Assembly (NCBI RefSeq): GCF_000243135.2
Contig: NC_019903.1
Span: 3,510,001 to 3,574,000, forward strand
Length of the DNA stretch: 64,000 nucleotides
Direction of reading: 5' to 3'
From: Desulfitobacterium dichloroeliminans LMG P-21439
GTDB taxonomy: Bacteria; Bacillota; Desulfitobacteriia; Desulfitobacteriales; Desulfitobacteriaceae
This document shows, one piece after another, positions 27,545 to 38,363 of the stretch. Every line of letters starts with the position of its first letter. Position 1 is the stretch's first letter. The notes below the pieces were generated by a model that did not search any database, had not been told where the DNA came from, and saw only the letters and a list, made by a program, of their open reading frames with translations. Both the position numbers and the translations under genes were made by a program.

Positions 27545-28390
27545 TTATTCGAGAGCGCTTGCGCCCCCGACAATTTCGGAAATTTCCGTAGTAATCGCCG
27601 CTTGGCGAGCACGATTCATCTGCAAGGTCAGCCGCTCGATCAAATCCTTAGCATTATCCGTTGCAGAGCCCATGGCGGTCATTTTTGCTCCCATCTCACT
27701 GGCTTTGCCTTCAAGGATAGTACGGAATACTTGCGTTTCTATATATTTAGGTAGAAGCGTCGTTAGAATCTCCTCCGGAGAGGGTTCGAAAATATATTCC
27801 TTATGGGATTCTTCCTTTGGGCTTTCTATGGGAAGAAGCTTGATTTTAGTAGGACGTTGGGAAATCGCACTTAAAAACTCGTTATAAACGATATAGACTT
27901 CATCCAACTCACCATTGACATAGAGGCTGATGACTTCTCGAGCAATTTCCTTAGCCTTTCCATAGGATGGGTTATCGCTGAGCCCTACGAACTCGGCAAT
28001 GGTCTCAACCTTACCACGTCGGTAGAAATCTCGCCCTTTACGTCCGATGATGACGAGTCTTACCTCGCGGGACTCTTCGGCTATGATACCATTCATCATC
28101 CGTATTAGGTTCGCATTATACCCACCGCAGAGGCCTCGATCAGATGTGATAACGATATAGCCCACACGTTGCACAGGTCGTTCTTCTAAGAGGGGATGGG
28201 TTACATCCGCATGATCCTGGGCAAGTCGTGCTAAAACCTCTTGCAATTGACGGGCATAAGGACGGGCAGCGATGACCTTTTCCTGAGCTTTACGTAATTT
28301 AGATGCAGCCACCATTTTCATAGCCTTCGTAATCTGCTGCATGTTCCGTACGCTTCGAATTCTGCGTCGTATATCACGTACATTTGCCAC
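27545..28390 (-). CDS. atpG: ATP synthase F1 subunit gamma
   Basis: Central rotor shaft. The 281-residue product begins ANVRDIRRRIRSVRNMQQITKAMKMVAASK, the diagnostic first helix, and ends with the matching C-terminal helix (MTAMGSATDNAKDLIERL onward). The middle has ITSDRGLCGGYNANL. A GTG start is used. It lies between atpA and atpD. Confidence 0.97.
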   Translation of the reverse strand: MANVRDIRRRIRSVRNMQQITKAMKMVAASKLRKAQEKVIAARPYARQLQEVLARLAQDHADVTHPLLEERPVQRVGYIVITSDRGLCGGYNANLIRMMNGIIAEESREVRLVIIGRKGRDFYRRGKVETIAEFVGLSDNPSYGKAKEIAREVISLYVNGELDEVYIVYNEFLSAISQRPTKIKLLPIESPKEESHKEYIFEPSPEEILTTLLPKYIETQVFRTILEGKASEMGAKMTAMGSATDNAKDLIERLTLQMNRARQAAITTEISEIVGGASALE

Positions 28391-28448
28391 CTAGTTTCAC
28401 CTACCCCCTTAATTATCCGTTCAGCAAAACATGGACTGAACCATGTAA

Positions 28449-29963
<1,515 letters not shown>

Positions 29964-30001
29964 CTATTCACCCCTATTTTCTGAGGTTCTCTCGACCCTT
30001 T

Positions 30002-30538
30002 TCATGCGTGGCTGAGGCTTTGGCGAATCCGCTGAAGCTTAAAGGCCACGGTTCCATCCATCACACGGTCCCCGATTTTAATCATCACGCCGCCGATTAG
30101 TTCTGGGCGTACTTCCTTAACCATCCGTACATTTTTCCCAGTGATGCGGGCCAGTTCCTTCTGCAGTCGCTGTTCTTGGATATCATTCAGCGGAACGGCA
30201 CTCGTCACTTTCGCCTCCACAACATTACGTGCTCCATCGGCAAGTCGGGTAAATTCCTGGGCAATGTCCGGAAGATAATTCTGCCTTCTCCGGTCAATCA
30301 GCAAGTTCAAGAAATTTCCCACAGTGACGCTTAATTCGCCAGCGAAAATCTTCCTCATCAGGTCTTTCTTTACGGAAAGAGAAATGTGCGGATGGTAAAG
30401 GACGTGGGCTACCTCAGCATTCTGTTCGAATAATTGTGTTAGCTCCTGAAGTTCAGCCTCAATCGCGTCCAAGTTGCCCTGAAGGGCGATTTCAAATAAG
30501 GCTTGGGCATACCGATGAGCTATCGCTCCCTTTAACAT
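30002..30538 (-). CDS. atpH: ATP synthase F1 subunit delta
   Basis: The peripheral-stalk subunit joining b to the top of F1. The 178-residue product begins AIAHRYAQALFEIAL and has a C-terminal beta domain with VRPELIGGVMIKIGDRVMDG, both diagnostic. The start overlaps the atpF stop by 7 bases. Confidence 0.96.
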   Translation of the reverse strand: MLKGAIAHRYAQALFEIALQGNLDAIEAELQELTQLFEQNAEVAHVLYHPHISLSVKKDLMRKIFAGELSVTVGNFLNLLIDRRRQNYLPDIAQEFTRLADGARNVVEAKVTSAVPLNDIQEQRLQKELARITGKNVRMVKEVRPELIGGVMIKIGDRVMDGTVAFKLQRIRQSLSHA

Positions 30539-31026
30539 GGCAATTCCCCTACTTCTTGAATAAATTGCTCAATCATATCTTCCTGGCCTCTGACATCCAG
30601 GTTTTTGCGAATGATCTTCTCGGCAACGGCCACGGATAAGTTAGCAACTTGAGCTTGAACCTGAGCAATTGCCCGGTCACGTTCCCGTTCGATATCCACT
30701 AAAGCTGATTGTTTAATTTTTTCGGCTTCGTCATGAGCACCGGCCAGAATCTCGGAAGCTCGTACTTCGCTCATTTTTGTGGCCTTCGCAATAACTTCCT
30801 GAGCTTCGTGACGCGCTTTGCGCATTTCTTCTTGATATTCGCGCTTTATCTGTTCAGCCTGCAGGCGTTCTTTTTCTGCATTGGCAAGGTTAGCCTCAAT
30901 CAGATTGCGGCGTTCCTCCATCATATTGATAAGGGGATTCCAAGCGAATCTTCTGAGAATATAGACCAAGAGCAGGAAAGATAAGACCTGGGCTACTAAT
31001 GTAAGATCAATGTGTATGGGATTCAT
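30532..31026 (-). CDS. atpF: ATP synthase Fo subunit b
   Basis: Peripheral stalk subunit. The 164-residue product has one N-terminal membrane helix (about residues 8-25), then a long Glu/Arg/Ala-rich coiled coil (about 40-150, for example MEERRNLIEANLANAEKERL). It follows atpE after a 110-base gap that holds a stable hairpin, and overlaps atpH. Confidence 0.96.
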   Translation of the reverse strand: MNPIHIDLTLVAQVLSFLLLVYILRRFAWNPLINMMEERRNLIEANLANAEKERLQAEQIKREYQEEMRKARHEAQEVIAKATKMSEVRASEILAGAHDEAEKIKQSALVDIERERDRAIAQVQAQVANLSVAVAEKIIRKNLDVRGQEDMIEQFIQEVGELPC

Positions 31027-31067
31027 TTTTACCCCCCTCTCAAGTCTTGTCCATCGAATGATTTTTT

Positions 31068-31094
31068 CAAGGGGGAACGCATTGTTCCCCCTTG
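31068..31094 (-). promoter_or_regulatory. Intercistronic hairpin between atpE and atpF
   Basis: CAAGGGGGAAC pairs perfectly with GTTCCCCCTTG around a 5-base loop, 43 bases after the atpE stop. In the direction of the operon it is followed by A residues, not T, so it should not terminate. A 3'-stabilising or processing role for atpE mRNA is plausible, since c subunits are needed in excess. Confidence 0.6.
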
Positions 31095-31136
31095 CTTGAT
31101 GGGCCGGGACTTAAGATCTAGCCCATGTATACCAGA

Positions 31137-31409
<273 letters not shown>

Positions 31410-31480
31410 TTATTCCTCAGTGTGTATTAACGCACTGAAAATAAGCATGTGCTTTCCCTTGCCTAGCAAAGGTGTACCTT

Positions 31481-32218
31481 CTAATCCTCGGCGACCGCTT
31501 GGGCAACATAAGCAGTGGTCAGAACCGTGAAGACGAAGGATTGAATCGCTCCGATAAATACGCTGAAAGCAAGCCAGATTGCATCGGGTAAAACCCCGCC
31601 TAAGACCCAAATTCCAGGTAGCATCAGAATGACTGAAATGAGGACCTCCCCAGCATAGATATTCCCGAAAAGACGGAAAGCCAGGGTCATGGGCTTGGAC
31701 AATAAGTCAACCACATGAATAATTGAGAACACAGGATGAGGCTCTACAAAGTGATGGAAATAATGAGTTCCTTTGTGCTTAATACCCATATAAATAACCA
31801 AAATCATGGTCATAATGGCTAAAGCTAACGTCGTATTGATGTCGGCAGTCGGTGACATTAAAGCCGCCCCATCGAAAATGTGATTAAGCTGAGCAAACTC
31901 TACGTTATGTAGAAGACCAAACGTAAAGTTTGGAATTAAGCCAAACATATTGGAGAAAAAGACAAACAAAATTAAGGTAACCAGATAACCGAGAAGGGGT
32001 TTCCCCTTTTCATAGTCCATATTATCCGATATGAGTTTACGAACGAAATCGATAATCCATTCCAATATATTTTGCATTTTCCCCGGTTTGCCGCTGGTCA
32101 AGTGGCGAACTCCTGAAAGTACAAAAACCAAGATGATTGCCATTACAATCCAGGTCATGACTAGGGTCTTTGCGTGAAGTGTAAATCCCCCAATCTCCCA
32201 TAATACAGTTTCATGCAT
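31481..32218 (-). CDS. atpB: ATP synthase Fo subunit a
   Basis: Stator subunit with the ion half-channels. The 245-residue product has about five to six membrane helices. The essential Arg lies in KPMTLAFRLFGNIYAGEVL and the C-terminal helix has FVFTVLTTAYVAQAV. It follows the atpI-like gene by 11 bases. Confidence 0.96.
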   Translation of the reverse strand: MHETVLWEIGGFTLHAKTLVMTWIVMAIILVFVLSGVRHLTSGKPGKMQNILEWIIDFVRKLISDNMDYEKGKPLLGYLVTLILFVFFSNMFGLIPNFTFGLLHNVEFAQLNHIFDGAALMSPTADINTTLALAIMTMILVIYMGIKHKGTHYFHHFVEPHPVFSIIHVVDLLSKPMTLAFRLFGNIYAGEVLISVILMLPGIWVLGGVLPDAIWLAFSVFIGAIQSFVFTVLTTAYVAQAVAED

Positions 32219-32229
32219 TGTTCAATATT

Positions 32230-32586
32230 TCACCCCTTTCCATATTTCGTTATTTGCTTCAAGCTTGTGATGAGGGAGACTACAAGGCCTAAGGGAATCC
32301 CTAAAGCCAAAGGAAACAGCCAGTCCGGTTGAAACCGACCTACTGCAACAACCGCTAAAGTAACCATGCCTAAACGTGCAAAAAAACTCCGACGCATCCG
32401 ATTTACTGCGACGAAAACCTCGTCGTCTACGCTGCGCAGAGTATCCCTATGTAACAATAACGTGTACAGAAATCCAAACCCATAGCCAAGGATTGCGCCA
32501 AAAAGGTTCGCATTACCAGTCACTGCAATTCCCATAAGAATAAAAGAGGTACCTACCAGCAGGAGAAGAAAATTACTCTTTGTCAT
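32230..32586 (-). CDS. atpI: ATP synthase I-like membrane protein
   Basis: A 118-residue membrane protein with four predicted hydrophobic segments, the size and position of AtpI, which helps assemble the c ring or handles Mg2+ in other bacteria. Similarity by sequence is low, as is usual for AtpI. The ATG at 32586 gives a 14-base overlap with the preceding gene; a TTG at 32598 is also in frame. Neither has a clear ribosome site, which suggests coupling to the upstream gene. Confidence 0.75.
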   Translation of the reverse strand: MTKSNFLLLLVGTSFILMGIAVTGNANLFGAILGYGFGFLYTLLLHRDTLRSVDDEVFVAVNRMRRSFFARLGMVTLAVVAVGRFQPDWLFPLALGIPLGLVVSLITSLKQITKYGKG

Positions 32587-32803
32587 CCATAACGCCAAAC
32601 TTTCTCAGTGTAACAACCAAATAGCACCCTCCTAAAACCAAGCCCAAGATCATCAATAAGAGTGAAAGCCAAGGCTCAGTTCCCAGACGTTGATCTAAAA
32701 AACGTCCTAGGAAAAACCCCCCGCCGACGAGTCCGGCAAGGGTCGTCGCAATACTCGTCCCGAAAGCCATTGCCCTGAGTACAGTCCTGCGCGATTCTCC
32801 CAT
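32573..32803 (-). CDS. atpZ: AtpZ/AtpI family small membrane protein
   Basis: A 76-residue protein with two hydrophobic hairpin helices: FGTSIATTLAGLVGGGFFLGRFLD and PWLSLLLMILGLVLGGCYLV (the latter two are the membrane spans). The pattern fits the F1Fo gene 1 family (AtpZ), short proteins at the head of clostridial atp operons. It starts the operon here, about 65 bases downstream of a good promoter. Confidence 0.75.
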   Translation of the reverse strand: MGESRRTVLRAMAFGTSIATTLAGLVGGGFFLGRFLDQRLGTEPWLSLLLMILGLVLGGCYLVVTLRKFGVMDDKE

Positions 32804-32867
32804 CTTTGTTTCCCTTCTAAAGATAATTGGTCTAAAAAGTGTTTTGAATATTTTTTATCTATTCAAT

Positions 32868-32896
32868 ATAATAACAACATTTACCTTTTATAGCAA
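32868..32896 (-). promoter_or_regulatory. Candidate promoter of the atp operon
   Basis: On the minus strand TTGCTA (32896-32891) is followed after 17 bases by TATTAT (32873-32868). It is the best SigA-like match in the gap between wecB and atpZ. Confidence 0.45.
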
Positions 32897-32988
32897 CAAA
32901 GCTTTAATAATTTCCTAGTGCAAATTTCTGACATTTTTAAGCTATATTAAGAATACTATAATGAATCCCTCATTCTTACAAGCATTTT

Positions 32989-34110
32989 CTAAGAAAGAAA
33001 TTTTACCATGGCCGCGACGATTCGTTCCGAGGCTTGGCCATCTCCATAAGGATTAGTGGCATGAGCCATATCCTGATATACTTCTTTGTCCGATAAAAGG
33101 CGGTTAAGTTTCTCAAAAACCTTTTCATAGGAAGTCCCTACCAAGGCTACCGTACCCGCTTCCACTGCCTCAGGCCTTTCTGTAGTATCACGAACCACCA
33201 AAACGGGTACCCCCAGTGAGGGAGCCTCTTCTTGAATCCCACCGGAGTCTGTCAAGATGATATTCGATTGGGCCATCAAATTGACAAAGGGTTCGTAATC
33301 CATGGGCTCAATCAAGTGAACTCGGGAATTCTGCCCCAAGACTTCCTCCACGACTTGACGAACAGAGGGATTCTTATGGACTGGAAATACCACATAAGTA
33401 TCTGGATAATGATCCAAAACATCTGCTAAAGCACGATAAATCTGTCGCATCGGTTCACCAAGGTTTTCCCGGCGATGGGTTGTGACGAGAATCATGCGCT
33501 GGCCTTCCGTTGCTTTTAATAGGCTCCTGAGGCTCGGATCAGCAAAGGTATAATCTGATTTAACAGTTTCCAGCAAGGCATCAATCACGGTATTACCCGT
33601 CACTAACACTTTCAACTCGTCGATCCCTTCATGCAATAAATTATTCTTTGCTGTTGTTGTGGGCGCAAAATGCAAATCGGCCAGAGCTCCGGCTAATTTA
33701 CGATTCATCTCCTCAGGAAATGGGGAGTATTTTTGGCCTGTGCGTAGGCCTGCCTCTACATGACCGATGGGAATGTGTGCATAATAAGCAGCCAAAGCTG
33801 CCACAAAAGTAGTTGTGGTATCTCCATGCACCAAGACGATATCCGGCTTAGCTTTCTCTAGGACTTCTTTCAGCCCATCAAGAGCACGGGTCGTTATATC
33901 TGTTAAGGTCTGACCCGCTTGCATAAGATTGAGATCATAGTCTGGATGAATTTTAAATAACTCCAACACCTGATCCAACATTTCTCTATGTTGGGCAGTC
34001 ACTGCGACCTCACAGCAGACGGCTGACTTCTTTAAGGCTTGAACGACGGGAGCCATTTTAATAGCTTCGGGCCGCGTGCCAAAGACCACCATCACCTTTT
34101 TACCTTCCAC
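32989..34110 (-). CDS. wecB: UDP-N-acetylglucosamine 2-epimerase
   Basis: Interconverts UDP-GlcNAc and UDP-ManNAc for wall polymer or enterobacterial-type glycan synthesis. The 373-residue product has the N-terminal FGTRPEAIKMAPVVQAL, VLVHGDTTTT, GHVEAGLRTG, the catalytic His/Glu region THRRENLGEP, and LTDSGGIQEEAPSLG. It lies upstream of the atp operon, as mnaA-like genes do in several Firmicutes. TagA at 4.1 kb is a plausible consumer of the UDP-ManNAc. Confidence 0.95.
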   Translation of the reverse strand: MEGKKVMVVFGTRPEAIKMAPVVQALKKSAVCCEVAVTAQHREMLDQVLELFKIHPDYDLNLMQAGQTLTDITTRALDGLKEVLEKAKPDIVLVHGDTTTTFVAALAAYYAHIPIGHVEAGLRTGQKYSPFPEEMNRKLAGALADLHFAPTTTAKNNLLHEGIDELKVLVTGNTVIDALLETVKSDYTFADPSLRSLLKATEGQRMILVTTHRRENLGEPMRQIYRALADVLDHYPDTYVVFPVHKNPSVRQVVEEVLGQNSRVHLIEPMDYEPFVNLMAQSNIILTDSGGIQEEAPSLGVPVLVVRDTTERPEAVEAGTVALVGTSYEKVFEKLNRLLSDKEVYQDMAHATNPYGDGQASERIVAAMVKFLS

Positions 34111-34228
34111 CTGAATACGCTCCTTTAAAACCGGACTAACCCGCCCTATGCCCCAGCCTATAAAAACGGCGGGTGTCTATGGCGGTTAAGCCCAGTATGT
34201 ACTCGACTAACATTCACTGGAGGTGAAT

Positions 34229-34260
34229 CCCCCTCTGAAACGAAGTCTCGTTCAATGCAT
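34229..34260. repeat. Short dispersed repeat, copy 2
   Basis: Matches positions 143-172 in the core CCCCTCTGAAA, GAAGTCTCG, TCAA and GCA, with a CATTCA word upstream of both. It lies in the gap between wecB and the deaminase gene. Confidence 0.5.
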
Positions 34261-34277
34261 GAAGACTCGGTTAATTC

Positions 34278-34748
34278 CTAGCCTTCTGCTTCCTGAAGAT
34301 TGAGCTGAACAAGCTCCAAATCGGCTTCCGTTGCCAGCTCTAAAGCTAAACTATCCGGATAAGGGTAAAGATAAAATACCCGCTTAATTCCTGCATTGAT
34401 GAGAAGCTTGGTGCAGAGAACGCAGGGCTGAACTGTGGTGTAAATATCTGCGCCATTAATGACAACCCCATGTTTGGCAGCTTGCACCAAGGCATTCTGC
34501 TCCGCATGAACAGCCCGGCATATCTCGGCTCTCTCACCTGAGGGTATGCCAAGTTGCTGCCTAAGACAGCCTTTCTCGGCACAATGGCTCAGTCCCGAGG
34601 GACTGCCGTTGTAACCCGTGCTCAGAATCTGCTTATCCTTCACTATCACAGCCCCTACTTGGCGCCGCAAGCAAGTAGATCGCCCCGCTACGACCTGTGC
34701 CATCTGCATGAAATATTCATCCCAACCGGGTCGTTCGAGCCTTTTCAT
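34278..34748 (-). CDS. comEB: dCMP deaminase family protein
   Basis: Zinc enzyme that deaminates dCMP to dUMP for thymidylate synthesis. The 156-residue product has the zinc motif HAEQNA (catalytic Glu) and PCVLC in [17 protein letters not shown]. An N-terminal extra cluster of Cys and His (HCAEKGCLR) may bind a second zinc, as in the T4-type and Bacillus enzymes. Its start overlaps the upp stop by 4 bases, so the two pyrimidine genes are coupled. Confidence 0.93.
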   Translation of the reverse strand: MKRLERPGWDEYFMQMAQVVAGRSTCLRRQVGAVIVKDKQILSTGYNGSPSGLSHCAEKGCLRQQLGIPSGERAEICRAVHAEQNALVQAAKHGVVINGADIYTTVQPCVLCTKLLINAGIKRVFYLYPYPDSLALELATEADLELVQLNLQEAEG

Positions 34749-35374
34749 TTAGTCCCAAACAACCGATCTCCGGCATCTCCGAGTCCCGGAATAATATAAC
34801 CATGATCATTCAAATGGTCATCCACTGCCGCCACAAAAATATCCACATCATTGTGATAGGATTGAACCTCACGAATGCCTTCCGGAGCAGCAATCAAGCA
34901 CATCAGCTTAATATTCTTAGCCCCACGCTCCTTCAAGAAGGTGATGGCCGCCGTAGCTGATCCTCCCGTTGCCAGCATGGGATCAATCACAATAAGATCA
35001 CGCTCTTCGACATCGGTGGGGAGCTTGCAATAATACTCTACCGGCTTAAGGGTCTCCGGATCCCGATAAAGTCCTACATGCCCCACTTTAGCAGTAGGGA
35101 TAAGCTTCAACATGCCATCAACCATGCCCAGGCCAGCCCGCAAAATCGGAATTAAGCCAACTTTTTTACCGGCGATCGATTTGGCTTTCATGGTAGCCAC
35201 CGGAGTTTTTACTTCGACGTCTTGAAGGGGAAAATCCCGGGTCACTTCATAGGCCATGAGCATCGCTACTTCTTCTACAAGCTCACGAAAGTCTTTGGAA
35301 CCTGTATTTTCATCACGGATGAGTGATAATTTATGCTGTATTAAGGGATGGTCCAGAACATGAACTATTGCCAT
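34745..35374 (-). CDS. upp: Uracil phosphoribosyltransferase
   Basis: Salvages uracil to UMP with PRPP. The 209-residue product has the PRPP-binding loop [32 protein letters not shown] and the C-terminal uracil-binding [18 protein letters not shown]. The ATG at 35374 follows AGGAG by 8 bases; a TTG three codons earlier is less likely. It is cotranscribed with glyA upstream and the deaminase downstream. No PyrR-type leader is visible. Confidence 0.97.
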   Translation of the reverse strand: MAIVHVLDHPLIQHKLSLIRDENTGSKDFRELVEEVAMLMAYEVTRDFPLQDVEVKTPVATMKAKSIAGKKVGLIPILRAGLGMVDGMLKLIPTAKVGHVGLYRDPETLKPVEYYCKLPTDVEERDLIVIDPMLATGGSATAAITFLKERGAKNIKLMCLIAAPEGIREVQSYHNDVDIFVAAVDDHLNDHGYIIPGLGDAGDRLFGTK

Positions 35375-35386
35375 GGTTGTCAACTC

Positions 35387-36640
35387 CTAATCTAGATTTG
35401 TGTAGAGTGGAAATTCTGCGCAAAGTCCAGCAACAATTTCTCTGGCCTTGGCGGCTCCTTTTTCATTACGCTCAGATAATGCACTATCGATAGCTTCAGC
35501 GATTTTCTTCATAGCTTCAGCATCCATCCCACGGCTCGTTACGGCAGGAGTACCGATACGGATACCGCTGGTCACGGTGGGGCTGGCTGTATCATAAGGA
35601 ATGGTGTTTTTATTCACGGTTATGCCAACCTCATCCAAAATAGCCTCTGCTTCTTTTCCGGTCAATCCTTTGGGCCTCACATCCACTAACATGAGGTGGT
35701 TATCCGTACCGCCGGAAACTAAGCGAAAGCCTTTGTCAGCTAGTGCGGACGCTAATACTTTAGCATTTTCCACAATCCGCTTCTGGTATTCTATGAATTC
35801 GGGTTTTAAAGCTTCCCCAAAGGCCACCGCCTTGGCCGCAATGACATGCATCAGAGGGCCGCCTTGTATTCCTGGGAAGATAGCTTTATCGATGGCCTTA
35901 GCAAATTCCTCTTTACAGAGAATGAGGCCGCCCCGAGGTCCCCGGAGGGTTTTATGAGTGGTAGTAGTAACGAAATGAGCATAAGGAACGGGGTTCTGAT
36001 GAAGTCCTGCCGCTACCAGTCCAGCAATATGAGCCATATCCACCATCAGGAGGGCGCCTGCTTCGTCAGCAATTTTCCGTAATTGGGCAAAATCAATTTG
36101 GCGAGGATAAGCACTAGCTCCAGCTACGATAAGTTTGGGCTTGTTTTCAAGTGCCAGCTTACGCACCTCATCATAATCAATGAGCTCTGTTTCCGGATTC
36201 ACGCCATAAGCCACAAAATTATAGTACATCCCTGAAAGATTGACCGGGCTGCCATGGGTTAAATGACCACCATGGGATAAATTCATGCCGAGGACGGTGT
36301 CCCCGGGTTTTAATATGGCAAAATAAACTGCAGTATTCGCTTGGGCACCGGAATGAGGCTGAACATTCGCATGCTCAGCACCAAAAAGCTTCTTCACGCG
36401 CTCCCGAGCTAAATCTTCAACGATATCCACATATTCACAACCGCCATAATAGCGCTTACCAGGATATCCTTCAGCATATTTATTGGTTAAAACTGAACCT
36501 TGAGCCGCCATAACAGCACGGCTAACAAAGTTCTCCGAGGCAATCAACTCGATTTTATTGCGTTGTCTCCCTTCTTCTTGGGCGATAGCCTCTGCCACTT
36601 CTGGATCTTGAGGGAGAATCCATTCCTTAATATAATCCAT
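35387..36640 (-). CDS. glyA: Serine hydroxymethyltransferase
   Basis: PLP enzyme that converts serine and tetrahydrofolate to glycine and methylene-THF. The 417-residue product has [14 protein letters not shown], the SHMT block [11 protein letters not shown], and the PLP Lys in [15 protein letters not shown]. It lies between ywlG and upp, the same order as in Bacillus. No glycine riboswitch is visible in the 46-base upstream gap. Confidence 0.98.
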   Translation of the reverse strand: MDYIKEWILPQDPEVAEAIAQEEGRQRNKIELIASENFVSRAVMAAQGSVLTNKYAEGYPGKRYYGGCEYVDIVEDLARERVKKLFGAEHANVQPHSGAQANTAVYFAILKPGDTVLGMNLSHGGHLTHGSPVNLSGMYYNFVAYGVNPETELIDYDEVRKLALENKPKLIVAGASAYPRQIDFAQLRKIADEAGALLMVDMAHIAGLVAAGLHQNPVPYAHFVTTTTHKTLRGPRGGLILCKEEFAKAIDKAIFPGIQGGPLMHVIAAKAVAFGEALKPEFIEYQKRIVENAKVLASALADKGFRLVSGGTDNHLMLVDVRPKGLTGKEAEAILDEVGITVNKNTIPYDTASPTVTSGIRIGTPAVTSRGMDAEAMKKIAEAIDSALSERNEKGAAKAREIVAGLCAEFPLYTNLD

Positions 36641-36686
36641 ACTTATCCACTCCTACCTCCAATTATTAATCCAAATTTATGTCCAT

Positions 36687-37235
36687 CTATACCATCGAAT
36701 ACATAGCCCTAGGGCCGCCGATAAGCCGCGGTCTTGTTTTGGCCATAGTTAAATGTGCGTGACCAATTTCCTTAATCGAGGGCCGGATCGGTACCACCAC
36801 TGGGCGTAGATGCATGCCGATAAACGTATCTCCCACATCGATCCCTGCGTGTCCGCGGATGGTCTCCACCATCATCGGGGATTGGAAGCTCTGCCAAGCG
36901 TTAACGGCCATCGATCCTCCGGCCTGTAAGGAGGGTACTACCGTGACCGGATCCAAACCATACTGTTCGATACATGCCTCCTCAACCAATAAAGCACGAT
37001 TAAGGTGTTCGCAAGCTTGGATGGCCAAATAAATTTCCCTTTGCTTCACTCTTGCCAATAAGGGAGGAAGAAGGGCCTCGGCTACTTCGGTACTGCTTGC
37101 CTTCCCAATGTGATGTCCCATGACCTCACTCGTACTACAGCCTAACACAAGGATGTGCCGGGATTTTAAATCTGCCTGAGCAAAAAATTCCTCCAGCGCT
37201 TGATCCCAATCTTTGATGATATCCTCAAAATTCAT
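36687..37235 (-). CDS. ywlG: YwlG/TIGR01440 family protein
   Basis: A 182-residue conserved Firmicute protein of unknown function. Typical blocks are LVLGCSTSEVMGHHIGKASS, IQACEHLNRALLVEE, VPSLQAGGSMAVNAW and GMHLRPVVVPIRP. The start at 37235 follows GGAGG by several bases. It lies between rpiB and glyA, as in B. subtilis, which suggests a housekeeping role, but none is established to my knowledge. Confidence 0.93.
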   Translation of the reverse strand: MNFEDIIKDWDQALEEFFAQADLKSRHILVLGCSTSEVMGHHIGKASSTEVAEALLPPLLARVKQREIYLAIQACEHLNRALLVEEACIEQYGLDPVTVVPSLQAGGSMAVNAWQSFQSPMMVETIRGHAGIDVGDTFIGMHLRPVVVPIRPSIKEIGHAHLTMAKTRPRLIGGPRAMYSMV

Positions 37236-37258
37236 TATTTTTTCCTCCAGCAAAGGAT

Positions 37259-37708
37259 TTAAATACGTTCACCCTGTTCGATGGCTGTGATCAAATCCAC
37301 CCGCCGAGCATGTCGTCCTCCTGCAAAAGGAGTCTTGATAAAAATATCAACAATATCTAAGGCTAGTCCCACACCGGTGACCCGGCCACCAAGCCCTAGA
37401 ACGTTCGCATTATTATGCTCCCTTGCCATCCGAGCCGAATAGGTTTCCGTGCAGGCAGCAGCGCGGATTCCTGGTACCTTATTGGCAGCAATGGATATCC
37501 CTAAGCCTGTCCCACAGACTACGATACCTAAATCCGCTTTACCGTTATTTATGGCATCCCCGACTAAAAATCCGTACTTTGGATAATCAACTGAGTCCTT
37601 TGAGTTCGTGCCGCAATCATAAACTTCAATACCTTGGCTCTCCAAATGGGCTTGAATTTCGTTCTTAAGCTCGAACCCTCCATGATCTGCTCCTAATGCG
37701 ATTCTCAA
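37259..37708 (-). CDS. rpiB: Ribose-5-phosphate isomerase B
   Basis: Interconverts ribose-5-phosphate and ribulose-5-phosphate. The 149-residue product begins RIALGADHGGFELKN and has GIVVCGTGLGISIAANK with the catalytic Cys and the C-terminal GGRHARRVDLI. The TTG at 37708 gives the standard N-terminus and follows GGAGG by 9 bases; a GTG two codons earlier would sit too close to it. A transaldolase and FBA gene elsewhere in the window work in the same carbon network. Confidence 0.95.
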   Translation of the reverse strand: MRIALGADHGGFELKNEIQAHLESQGIEVYDCGTNSKDSVDYPKYGFLVGDAINNGKADLGIVVCGTGLGISIAANKVPGIRAAACTETYSARMAREHNNANVLGLGGRVTGVGLALDIVDIFIKTPFAGGRHARRVDLITAIEQGERI

Positions 37709-37821
37709 GGTCACCCACCTCCATGTTCTATTGAATTTTTCTACATTAATGATGCAATCCCTGCCTCATCTTACGAAAAAAGAGTTTTCATATTATTTAG
37801 GAAAAGGCATTTAGAGAAAAT

Positions 37822-37840
37822 GCTTGGCTCTACGCCAAGC
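37822..37840 (-). terminator. Hairpin downstream of ywlE
   Basis: GCTTGGC pairs with GCCAAGC around a 5-base loop. On the minus strand it is followed by ATTTTCTC. It lies in the ywlE-rpiB gap and probably ends the mntP-ywlE transcript. Confidence 0.55.
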
Positions 37841-37908
37841 TATCAATCATCACCTCAACAAATGATTATTGCTCATTAGTTTATCCATAACGATCCAACC
37901 CTATTACC

Positions 37909-38355
37909 TCAATGAGCTTTTAATCCAGTCTTGACCTCATGAAGCAAGGTCTCGATTTCTTGAGCACACTGTCGATAAGTCTCAACGCTACCGCCCCAAG
38001 GATCACGGACATCCTGATATTTCCCTTGGCTATGCCAGGCCCCCAGTCGCTTCACTTTCGAACTCCATTCCGGAAATGCATCCTTAAGCTGTCTCTCATG
38101 GGTTTGAGTCATGGGAATAACCCAATCTGCTGAGGCAAGGATGTCTCGACTCACAGCACGAGCTTGGTGGGAGGCGATATCAATGCCTTTCTCCTTTAAC
38201 ACTTGAATGGCCTTGCCATTCGCAGGATCTCCGCCCCAAGCCGCAAGACCAGCAGACTCTACCTCTACTCCCGGTCCCAAAATATGCCTTGCCAAACCTT
38301 CGGCCATAGGGCTGCGGCATGTATTTCCAGTACAAACAAAGGCAATTCGCACCAT
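37909..38355 (-). CDS. ywlE: Low molecular weight phosphatase, YwlE type
   Basis: A 148-residue phosphatase of the LMW-PTP fold. The P-loop is CTGNTCRSPMAEGLA near residue 8. The Thr in CTGNTCRS is the residue that marks the B. subtilis arginine phosphatase YwlE against tyrosine phosphatases, which have Ile there, so protein-arginine dephosphorylation is likely. The general-acid loop is DVRDPWGGSVETYR. ATG at 38355 follows TAGGAG. The gene order mntP-ywlE-rpiB-ywlG-glyA matches B. subtilis ywlD-E-F-G. Confidence 0.93.
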   Translation of the reverse strand: MVRIAFVCTGNTCRSPMAEGLARHILGPGVEVESAGLAAWGGDPANGKAIQVLKEKGIDIASHQARAVSRDILASADWVIPMTQTHERQLKDAFPEWSSKVKRLGAWHSQGKYQDVRDPWGGSVETYRQCAQEIETLLHEVKTGLKAH

Positions 38356-38363
38356 GATTACTC

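Noticed and set aside
36641-36686. Glycine riboswitch before glyA.
   Set aside because: The gap is only 46 bases and has none of the aptamer landmarks.
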